The position numbers were made by a program, and so were the translations under genes. The notes under the pieces were generated by a model, which searched no databases, was not told where the DNA came from, and worked only from the letters and a program-made list of their open reading frames with translations. Of a stretch of 5,420 bases of DNA, positions 1-4,512 are shown one piece after another. Every line of letters starts with the position of its first letter. The stretch's first letter is position 1. The stretch comes from Collinsella sp. (GTDB taxonomy: Bacteria > Actinomycetota > Coriobacteriia > Coriobacteriales > Coriobacteriaceae): NCBI GenBank assembly GCA_019419485.1, contig DXZV01000124.1, forward strand, positions 1 through 5,420, in the 5' to 3' direction.

Positions 1-1
1 G

Positions 2-61
2 CCCGTGGGAGGCCAGGGCGCCGCTGACCGGTGGACGGCACCGAGCCGTCATCGAGATTGA
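2..61 (+). CDS. Possible 3' end of an unidentified upstream gene (partial)
   Basis: Frame 2 is open from the left edge to a TGA at 59-61 and would give a 19-residue tail ending in APSRHRD. The stop lies two bases before a rho-independent terminator, which is where a gene end is expected. Nothing in the tail identifies a family. The same bases contain a 6-bp GC-rich hairpin (34-50), so the stretch could instead be the 3' part of a structured RNA. The minus strand is also open from an ATG at 52 to the left edge, but no ribosome binding site is visible there. With so little sequence this is only a positional guess. Confidence 0.22.
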   Translation, partial: PVGGQGAADRWTAPSRHRD

Positions 62-63
62 AG

Positions 64-95
64 AAGGGGGAGGCCTCGCGGCCTGCCCCTTTTTT
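64..95 (+). terminator. Rho-independent terminator of the upstream (left-edge) transcript
   Basis: GGGG at 66-69 pairs with CCCC at 86-89, A71 pairs with T84, and GGCC at 72-75 pairs with GGCC at 80-83. The loop is TCGC and there is one G-G mismatch (70/85). A run of six T follows at 90-95. On the opposite strand the hairpin is followed only by a weak TTCTT, so it may also slow transcription arriving from the minus-strand gene at 160-627. Confidence 0.8.
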
Positions 96-105
96 GCGTT
101 TACGG

Positions 106-128
106 GGTGTAAATGACTCAATTACACC
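106..128. repeat. 23-bp near-perfect palindrome (operator-like dyad)
   Basis: Arms GGTGTAA (106-112) and TTACACC (122-128) flank a core TGACTCA (114-120) that is itself symmetric around the central C at 117. Only the pair 113/121 (A/A) breaks the symmetry. As RNA it would give a 7-bp hairpin, but no T-run follows on either strand, so it is a poor terminator. As DNA it has the size and symmetry of a dimeric regulator's site, yet it lies between apparent gene ends. Its function is unknown. Confidence 0.5.
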
Positions 129-159
129 AGACGATCTTGTTGTTTTCGGTATTGAGCCT

Positions 160-627
160 TTATTTAAAGAAAATAAATCGTATAACAAGGGCAACTGCTA
201 TGGCTGCAATGATCATAAGCAGGATTGTCAGCTGATGCTGCTTGCGTCGTTTACTTGACGAAACGAAGATTGACTTTCCCTGTTTTGGCGTTTCGAGATA
301 GCGAGCCGAATGCGTCAAGGTTTGCTTGGGTCGAGGCCCTCTTTGTTGATGAGCGGCGGATGCTTTCATCGGCTCATCACTAGCTACGCTGTTTTTAGAT
401 AATGGTGCGTCTTTCAGATATACAGGGTCTCCCGAGGCGACGCCCATATGTTTGCGCCCCGTTTGCGCTTCTTCGAGTGTTTGATATCGGTTTCTTGTCA
501 CATATTTGGGCTCTGGGTCATTGATGGGCTCTTGCGAGATGTGGGGGCGATGGAATCGAATCGGTTGCGGGCTGGATGCTTCGTCCTGCTCCGGCATAAA
601 CGTGTTGTCCTGTTTTTGATCGTCCAT
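160..627 (-). CDS. Unknown tail-anchored membrane protein, 155 aa
   Basis: I do not recognise the family. The first ~125 residues are polar, rich in Pro, Gln, Ser and charged residues, with no obvious fold or catalytic motif, and are probably largely disordered. A basic stretch SKRRKQHQ (about 125-132) precedes one hydrophobic segment (about 133-149), and the chain ends six residues later in RFIFFK. There is no signal peptide. This suggests a C-terminally anchored protein whose bulk stays in the cytoplasm by the positive-inside rule. The ATG at 627 has a TAAGGG-like ribosome binding site four bases upstream; Met11 is a less likely alternative. The gene is divergent from hsp20 and shares its AT-rich upstream region. 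Its base composition is visibly less GC-rich than tilS or ftsH. It is probably a real gene, because the open frame ends in a coherent basic-plus-hydrophobic anchor, but its role is unknown. Confidence 0.68.
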   Translation of the reverse strand: MDDQKQDNTFMPEQDEASSPQPIRFHRPHISQEPINDPEPKYVTRNRYQTLEEAQTGRKHMGVASGDPVYLKDAPLSKNSVASDEPMKASAAHQQRGPRPKQTLTHSARYLETPKQGKSIFVSSSKRRKQHQLTILLMIIAAIAVALVIRFIFFK

Positions 628-757
628 GATGCCCTTAGTTCGTCATCAATATCGTGTATGCGCCCATTGTAAGCCAGCCGTCTAGTTTTGATGGGATTGC
701 ATACATTATTTAAGCCTTCGTTCAAATTCCGTTTATTAGAACAAACCTTAGTCAACC

Positions 758-817
758 AGACTCAGATATGCTTATATCAATAGACTCAAAAAACTTTATA
801 GTCGATGTATATATAAG
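758..817 (+). promoter_or_regulatory. Probable hsp20 promoter region with repeat block
   Basis: The 628-902 interval is AT-rich compared with its surroundings. TATATAAG (810-817) is a plausible -10 element and would start transcription near 820-824. No good TTGACA-like -35 is visible about 17 bp upstream. Just upstream lie two direct copies of AGACTCA (758-764 and 782-788) flanking an inverted repeat GATAT-GCTT-ATATC (765-778). I looked for the CIRCE element of HrcA and the paired HAIR element of HspR by eye and found neither complete; ACTCAA at 784-789 resembles only one HAIR half-site. The promoter assignment is tentative. Confidence 0.35.
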
Positions 818-821
818 AAGC

Positions 822-860
822 GGTTGGGCATATATATGAGCGTCAAAAGAAGTCCCAACC
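822..860 (+). promoter_or_regulatory. Hairpin in the hsp20 leader, upstream of the ribosome binding site
   Basis: GGTTGGG (822-828) is exactly complementary to CCCAACC (854-860), enclosing a 25-nt AU-rich loop. If transcription starts near 820 this would be the first structure of the 5' untranslated region. No T-run follows, so it is not a terminator. It could stabilise the message or form the first arm of a multi-hairpin leader. Confidence 0.4.
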
Positions 861-878
861 ACCTAGAAGATGGCTCGG

Positions 879-896
879 CAGTCCTTACAAGGAGTG
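879..896 (+). promoter_or_regulatory. hsp20 ribosome binding site masked by a hairpin (candidate RNA thermometer)
   Basis: AAGGAG at 889-894 is a strong Shine-Dalgarno sequence eight bases before the ATG at 903, which decides the start. TCCT (882-885) pairs with AGGA (890-893) across the loop TACA. The stem continues past one G-G mismatch (881/894) with CA (879-880) pairing to TG (895-896). The core of the Shine-Dalgarno is therefore held in a short, weak stem. Small heat shock genes are often controlled by such temperature-melting hairpins (ROSE, fourU, cyanobacterial hsp17). The fold is seen in the sequence; thermosensing is inference. The conserved ROSE U(U/C)GCU and the fourU tract are absent. 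Confidence 0.5.
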
Positions 897-902
897 GTAA
901 AC

Positions 903-1334
903 ATGGCAAGCATGGTTCCTTATCGTTCGGTTTTTGGCGTCCGTCCTTCTGCTAGCTCGCTGTTCGATCTGTTTGATGATATGACCGATCTGGCAAACAA
1001 CTCGATTGCTTCCAAGGCGTTCCCCGTTGATGTCGAGGACAAGGGCGATGGTTATGAGGTCAAGGCCTATCTGACCGGCGTCGCTAAGGATGATATCGAC
1101 GTTGAGCTTAACGAGGGTCGCCTGTCGATTAGCGTGAACGTTGTGGAGGACGAGGAGAACGAGGGCAAGAACTTCCTGCAGAAGGAGTTTAGCTCGTACA
1201 GCGCGACGCGCGGCGTGTATCTGAAGGACGCTTCGAGCGAGGGCCTTTCGGCTAAGTATGCTGACGGCATCCTGACCGTTACGGTTCCCAAGATTGTCGA
1301 GAAGAAGAACGTTACGAAGATCTCCATCGACTAA
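903..1334 (+). CDS. Hsp20/alpha-crystallin family small heat shock protein, 143 aa
   Basis: An ATP-independent cytoplasmic holdase that binds unfolding proteins during heat or other stress and passes them to refolding chaperones. The 143-aa length is typical. A variable N-terminal arm (about 1-38), rich in Phe and Leu (SLFDLFDDM at 19-27), precedes the alpha-crystallin domain (about 40-130), which starts at FPVDVEDKGDGYEVKAYLTGV. It contains the family's A-x-x-x-D-G-I-L motif at 117-124 followed by TVTVPK. The tail ends in I-S-I (140-142), the I-x-I motif that docks neighbouring dimers in oligomers. The usual LPxxVD stretch reads LKDASSEG here, a mild divergence. I chose the ATG at 903 because AAGGAG sits eight bases upstream; the in-frame ATG at 870 has only a poorly placed AGAAG touching it. 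Its leader can form two hairpins, and a strong terminator follows. The family is clear, but no finer gene name is justified. Confidence 0.93.
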   Translation: MASMVPYRSVFGVRPSASSLFDLFDDMTDLANNSIASKAFPVDVEDKGDGYEVKAYLTGVAKDDIDVELNEGRLSISVNVVEDEENEGKNFLQKEFSSYSATRGVYLKDASSEGLSAKYADGILTVTVPKIVEKKNVTKISID

Positions 1335-1366
1335 CGATGGCTCTGCTTCAATCGAGAGTATGAGTT

Positions 1367-1401
1367 AAGGGGGGCTGGGAAGTGATTCCCAGCCCCCCTT
1401 T
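1367..1401. terminator. Strong terminator between convergent hsp20 and the MBL-fold gene
   Basis: AAGGGGGGCTGGGAA (1367-1381) pairs perfectly over 15 bp with 1386-1400 around a GTGA loop, which is a GNRA tetraloop. On the plus strand it ends in TTTGTTGT, giving a modest U-tract for hsp20 termination. On the minus strand the hairpin is followed by TTAACTC, a poor U-tract, but the stem is stable enough to help end the convergent gene whose stop is at 1416. Confidence 0.85.
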
Positions 1402-1415
1402 GTTGTCTTGAGGGG

Positions 1416-2225
1416 CTATTGAATTGTTGTCGGTTGATACTGGCTTGCAGGGCGTATCGAGAGCTTCCGCGGCCCTTGAAGACGGGTGGCAGAACTGCCG
1501 AGTTCATCATCGAGACTTGCATCAAGCGCGTTGGCATAGCTTTTGACGGTAAGGCTTGGACGATTATTGTCCTGGCTGATGTGCATGGCGATGAGTTGTT
1601 CGGTGCGATCGGTAACAAGTTCGCGCGCGGCTTCGGCGGCCTGGTTGTTGGAGAGGTGCCCCTTTGTGGACAGGATGCGCTCCTGAAGAAAGCGGGGGTA
1701 CGCTCCTTCGCGCAACATAGTTACATCGTGGTTACTTTCGAGCGCGAGAACTCGACAGTCTTTGAGGATGCCTATGGCCTTGCTCGATAACTCTCCGGTG
1801 TCGGTGGCAAACCCAATGGAATCATCGAGAGCATTAAATCGATAGCCGACAGGATTGATGACATCGTGCGATGTTGAGTAGGTTTGCACGTGGATGCCGG
1901 CAATGGGGAGCGTGTCGCCGGGGTCAAATTCCTCTACGGGCAGGTGCGCGAGGTTTTCTTTGCATGAAAGGGTATCCCTGCTGGCAAAGAGGGGACCATG
2001 CCAGTGCTTGCACCATACATCGAGCCCCTTGATATGGTCACCATGCTCATGGGTGATTACAAGAGCGGCGACGTCGTCTGCCGAGAGGCCAAGCTCCGCC
2101 ATGCGTTTAAGTGTCTCGCGGCGGGACAGGCCGTTGTCGATCATGATGAGCCCCTGAGGCCCCTCGACGAGTGCGCAGTTGCCTTTTGAGCCGCTGCCGA
2201 GGATATGAAGGTGCAGGCGAGACAT
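1416..2225 (-). CDS. MBL-fold metallo-hydrolase, YycJ/WalJ-like, 269 aa
   Basis: A cytoplasmic metallo-beta-lactamase-fold protein of the YycJ/WalJ (VicX) type in the PhnP-like group. Family members are metal-dependent and proposed to act on nucleic acids; Bacillus WalJ is linked to cell wall and DNA replication control, though the exact substrate is unsettled. The N-terminus has the signature GSGSKGNCALVE (10-21), then IDNGLS (29-34). The metal ligands are in HEHGDH (59-64). Further conserved blocks are SHD (119-121), TDTG (141-144), ESNHD (163-167), GHLSN (189-193) and H215 in MHISQDNN. All expected metal-binding motifs are intact, and the length fits the family. The start at 2225 gives the standard MSRLHLHILGSGSKGN beginning, although its ribosome binding site is weak. 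An upstream in-frame ATG at 2306 would add 27 atypical residues and overlap tilS, so I rejected it. It is divergent from tilS and convergent with hsp20. In many Firmicutes the homologue lies in the walRK operon; no two-component genes are in this window. Confidence 0.9.
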   Translation of the reverse strand: MSRLHLHILGSGSKGNCALVEGPQGLIMIDNGLSRRETLKRMAELGLSADDVAALVITHEHGDHIKGLDVWCKHWHGPLFASRDTLSCKENLAHLPVEEFDPGDTLPIAGIHVQTYSTSHDVINPVGYRFNALDDSIGFATDTGELSSKAIGILKDCRVLALESNHDVTMLREGAYPRFLQERILSTKGHLSNNQAAEAARELVTDRTEQLIAMHISQDNNRPSLTVKSYANALDASLDDELGSSATRLQGPRKLSIRPASQYQPTTIQ

Positions 2226-2273
2226 AAGATTCCAAAGGATACAATGAGTGCGGACGAATAGAGGAGGAAGCGA

Positions 2274-3815
2274 ATGCCAACGGTATCTCAGCACTATGGA
2301 CATCATGCCGCGCCGAGGACGGATAAGAGCGTCCTGGCAACGCGGCAGGCCGCTGCCCCCGTAGTGCTCATGGTATCAGGCGGTGCGGACTCGACGGCGC
2401 TGCTCCTTATGGCTTGCACATCAAAGCTGGATATCCAGGACGGGCGCGGCGTCGCTCCCATTGCGCGCGAGCGATTGCACGTGCTGCATGTAAACCATCA
2501 TCTGCGCGGGGAGGCATCCGATGGCGACGAGGCCTTTGTACGTGACCTGTGCGCGCAATACGGCTTGCCGCTGTGTGTTGAGCATGCCTATTTTGATGAC
2601 GAATCGGGCAATATCGAGGCTGCGGCTCGCGAGGTGCGCTATGCCGCGGCACGGAGATATGTTCGCGAACTTTGTGCCGAATCGGGCGCACCGCGGACGG
2701 CGGCTCGTATCTGTACCGCGCATACTTCGTCGGACCGCGCGGAAACATTTTTGATGAATGCCATTAAAGGGTCGGGTCCCGCGGGTCTATCGAGCATTCC
2801 GCGCCGTCGGAACATTGTGGTTCGCCCCTTGCTCGACCTCACGCACGATGAGCTCGTGAGCTATCTGCAGGTGCACGGTCAGCCATGGCGGGAAGATGAA
2901 AGCAACGAGGACGTTTCGTACCTGCGCAACTATGTACGCCATCGGGTGATGCCGGTGGTGGCACAGCGCAACGCGAGCGTCTGTAAGACGATTGGCGCCG
3001 CTTGCGAAATTCTGGGCGACGAAGACGCCTTTCTTTTCCAGCTTTCGGCACAGGCGTTTCGAAGCTGCCTGCGCAAGGAAGCGGCGGGCGCACTTGTGCT
3101 CGATGCGCGCCGTCTTGCCGCCGCTGAGGTTGCGATTGCACGGCGTATCGTGCGATTGGCGATTAAGCGCATCGATCCCGACGCGCGACCGGAGATGCGG
3201 CACGTGGAGCGCGTGCTCGCCTGCGTCGCTGCGGGCTCGGGCTCGGTTACGCTTCCTGCGGGAATTGATGCCCGTGTGGAGTTTGGCACGCTGGCGTTCA
3301 AGGCCCCGGCGGCGCGCGAGGGTTTAGTGGCCGATTGGATCTCCGTTCCCGGTCGTCTGCCGCTGGGGGCGGGGCATATGCTGACAGCGGAGCCGATGGC
3401 TGTGGAGCCGGGGTGCAATATCGTGCACCGTGCCCGCGAGCTTGCTGCTGCCGGAAAGGTTGCGGCCTTGGTGGATGCGGCGGCCCTGGGGTTTGCCGAC
3501 CGCGATAGCGAGCGGATGTTAGCCGGCTCGCGCGGGGAGATTCCCACCGAGGCACGATCGGCGCGCCTGTGGGTGGATAGCCCTGTGCCGGGAGACGTGA
3601 TGTGCCCGTTGGGGATGAACGGCCGAAGCAAGAAAGTGTCAGACCTGTTGAACGAGGCGCGCATTCCTGTTTCAGACCGCTCTGGCGTACCCGTGGTAAG
3701 AACGGCTCCGGGAGGTGCCGTGGTGTGGGTCGCCGGAGTTCGCGCGGACGAGCGTTTTAAGTGCACGGCCGCAACGCGCGTGGCATATCTGCTCCGCGTG
3801 GTCGATGCGGAATAG
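2274..3815 (+). CDS. tilS: tRNA(Ile)-lysidine synthase TilS, 513 aa
   Basis: It attaches lysine to the wobble cytidine of tRNA-Ile(CAU) using ATP, switching its codon from AUG to AUA and its charging from Met to Ile. The enzyme is cytoplasmic and usually essential. The ATP-binding PP-loop SGGADS is at 35-40, followed by HVNHHLRG (72-79), EAAAREVRY (115-123), AHTSSDRAET (149-158), KGSGPAGL (165-172), RPLL (184-187), EDESN (207-211) and LRNYVRH (217-223). The C-terminal TilS domain is present, with PGD at 439-441 and KKVSDLLNEARIP at 453-465, ending in a WVAGVRADERF block. It is slightly long: a polar extension of about 28 residues precedes the first strand, and the PP-loop to HVNH spacing is longer than I recall for E. 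coli TilS. The family's DDQ-like motif reads SDR here. GAGGAGG at 2261-2267, six bases before the ATG, supports the start. It leads the tilS-hpt-ftsH cluster, but a 147-bp gap separates it from hpt. Confidence 0.95.
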   Translation: MPTVSQHYGHHAAPRTDKSVLATRQAAAPVVLMVSGGADSTALLLMACTSKLDIQDGRGVAPIARERLHVLHVNHHLRGEASDGDEAFVRDLCAQYGLPLCVEHAYFDDESGNIEAAAREVRYAAARRYVRELCAESGAPRTAARICTAHTSSDRAETFLMNAIKGSGPAGLSSIPRRRNIVVRPLLDLTHDELVSYLQVHGQPWREDESNEDVSYLRNYVRHRVMPVVAQRNASVCKTIGAACEILGDEDAFLFQLSAQAFRSCLRKEAAGALVLDARRLAAAEVAIARRIVRLAIKRIDPDARPEMRHVERVLACVAAGSGSVTLPAGIDARVEFGTLAFKAPAAREGLVADWISVPGRLPLGAGHMLTAEPMAVEPGCNIVHRARELAAAGKVAALVDAAALGFADRDSERMLAGSRGEIPTEARSARLWVDSPVPGDVMCPLGMNGRSKKVSDLLNEARIPVSDRSGVPVVRTAPGGAVVWVAGVRADERFKCTAATRVAYLLRVVDAE

Positions 3816-3866
3816 CGTCCCACGCCTGCTATTCTGTGCGACGTTGACGGTATTCCCGCGCTGATG

Positions 3867-3897
3867 GCGCACGGGCTGGTAAATTTACCCCGTGCGC
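3867..3897. promoter_or_regulatory. Dyad overlapping the upstream half of the hpt promoter
   Basis: GCGCACGGG (3867-3875) is perfectly complementary to CCCGTGCGC (3889-3897). Within it sits a second, offset 12-bp perfect palindrome, GGTAAATTTACC (3878-3889). No T-run follows, so it does not look like a tilS terminator. It covers the -35 position relative to the -10 at 3901, which suits an operator or activator site. It could also form a stem at the end of the tilS message. Confidence 0.5.
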
Positions 3898-3906
3898 TGC
3901 TAGAAT
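3898..3906 (+). promoter_or_regulatory. Extended -10 promoter for hpt-ftsH
   Basis: TGCTAGAAT (3898-3906) matches an extended -10 (TGn followed by TAGAAT). Transcription would start near 3913, giving a leader of about 50 nt before the hpt ATG. No consensus -35 sits 17 bp upstream, where the dyad lies instead. The 147-bp gap after tilS supports an independent promoter, although read-through from tilS is also possible. Confidence 0.45.
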
Positions 3907-3962
3907 GTGAAGTTCGCGTCCATACGGCGGTGTGTGGGCGATAAGCACAAGAAAGGGTTGTC

Positions 3963-4511
3963 ATGGCTTCTCAACATCCGGATATCGAGAAGGTTCTGTT
4001 CACGCAGGAGGATATCGACGGTATCGTCTCTCGCCTAGGCGAGCAGATTACTCGCGACTACGCGGGTAAGGATCTGGTGCTGATTGCGGTCCTGCGCGGC
4101 GCCGTGGTCTTTATGGGCGACCTGATGCGTAAGATCGAGCTGCCGACCAACATCGATTTCATGGCTGTTTCGAGCTACGGCGACGGTGTGAAGTCCTCGG
4201 GTATCGTGCGTATCATTAAGGACCTGGATATCGACATCCGCGGTCGCGACGTGCTGATCGTCGAGGACATTCTGGACTCGGGCCTGACGCTCAAGTATCT
4301 GATGAAGAACCTCGAGAGCCGCAAGCCCGCTTCTCTGGAGGTCGCTGCCTTCCTGTGGAAGGACGTTGAGGGCCGCGTCTCGGCCATCACGCCCAAGTAT
4401 GTTGGAACCCATTGCCCCGATGCCTTTGTGGTGGGCTACGGCCTCGACTATGCCGAGCGCTATCGCAACCTTCCGTATCTGGGCATTTTGAAACCGGAGG
4501 TTTATTCGTAA
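3963..4511 (+). CDS. hpt: Hypoxanthine phosphoribosyltransferase, 182 aa
   Basis: A cytoplasmic purine-salvage enzyme that transfers the phosphoribosyl group of PRPP to hypoxanthine (and usually guanine), giving IMP or GMP. The length is standard for the bacterial family. Visible motifs are LRGA (44-47, the pyrophosphate-binding loop), SSYG (70-73, the flexible catalytic loop), the PRPP-binding motif VLIVEDILDSGLT (97-109) with acidic pair E101-D102, and the C-terminal VGYGLDYAERYRNLPYLGIL block that contacts base and metal. Nothing essential appears to be missing. GAAAGGG at 3951-3957, five bases before the ATG, supports the start. It lies 147 bp after tilS, behind its own putative promoter. 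Its stop is one base from the ftsH start, and its last codons carry the ftsH ribosome binding site, so the two genes are almost certainly co-transcribed and may be translationally coupled. In some Gram-positives Hpt and TilS act together on the ftsH promoter; that is known elsewhere and not shown here. Confidence 0.96.
   Translation: MASQHPDIEKVLFTQEDIDGIVSRLGEQITRDYAGKDLVLIAVLRGAVVFMGDLMRKIELPTNIDFMAVSSYGDGVKSSGIVRIIKDLDIDIRGRDVLIVEDILDSGLTLKYLMKNLESRKPASLEVAAFLWKDVEGRVSAITPKYVGTHCPDAFVVGYGLDYAERYRNLPYLGILKPEVYS
4496..4500 (+). promoter_or_regulatory. ftsH ribosome binding site inside the hpt coding sequence
   Basis: GGAGG at 4496-4500 lies in the last codons of hpt, 12 bases before the ftsH ATG at 4513. 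The spacing is longer than ideal. Ribosomes ending hpt translation at 4511 would release right at the ftsH start, so coupling could compensate. Confidence 0.6.
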
Positions 4512-4512
4512 G

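Noticed and set aside
34..50. Resemblance of GGCACCGAG to a CRISPR tracrRNA tail
   Set aside because: The match is only nine bases; there is no repeat array, no cas gene, and the pairing arms differ.
1..60. T-box leader or RNase P/tmRNA 3' end at the left edge
   Set aside because: The T-box core GGGTGGNACCGCG is not matched, no plus-strand gene follows the terminator, and no conserved RNase P or tmRNA end motifs are visible.
31..258. 75-aa plus-strand frame from a GTG
   Set aside because: It runs through the terminator hairpin and T-run and into the antisense of the 155-aa gene.
498..755. 85-aa minus-strand frame overlapping the tail-anchored protein gene
   Set aside because: No good ribosome binding site or recognisable feature; it overlaps the 155-aa gene in another frame and extends into the AT-rich promoter region.
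870..902. Upstream in-frame ATG at 870 as the hsp20 start
   Set aside because: It has only AGAAG directly abutting the ATG, while the ATG at 903 has AAGGAG at ideal spacing, and the extra 11 residues do not resemble an Hsp20 N-terminus.
628..902. Heat-shock operators CIRCE (HrcA) or paired HAIR (HspR) upstream of hsp20
   Set aside because: No TTAGCACTC-N9-GAGTGCTAA and no CTTGAGT-N7-ACTCAAG was found by eye; only single ACTCAA-like half-sites are present.
2226..2306. Longer start (ATG at 2306) for the MBL-fold hydrolase
   Set aside because: It would overlap tilS on the opposite strand and add 27 residues ahead of the standard MSRLHLHILGSGSKGN beginning of the family.
2930..3964. 344-aa open frame on the minus strand across tilS
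   Set aside because: It lies opposite tilS, which has clear motifs. Its product is Ser/Ala/Arg/Thr-rich with no family features, as expected for an antisense frame in GC-rich coding DNA.
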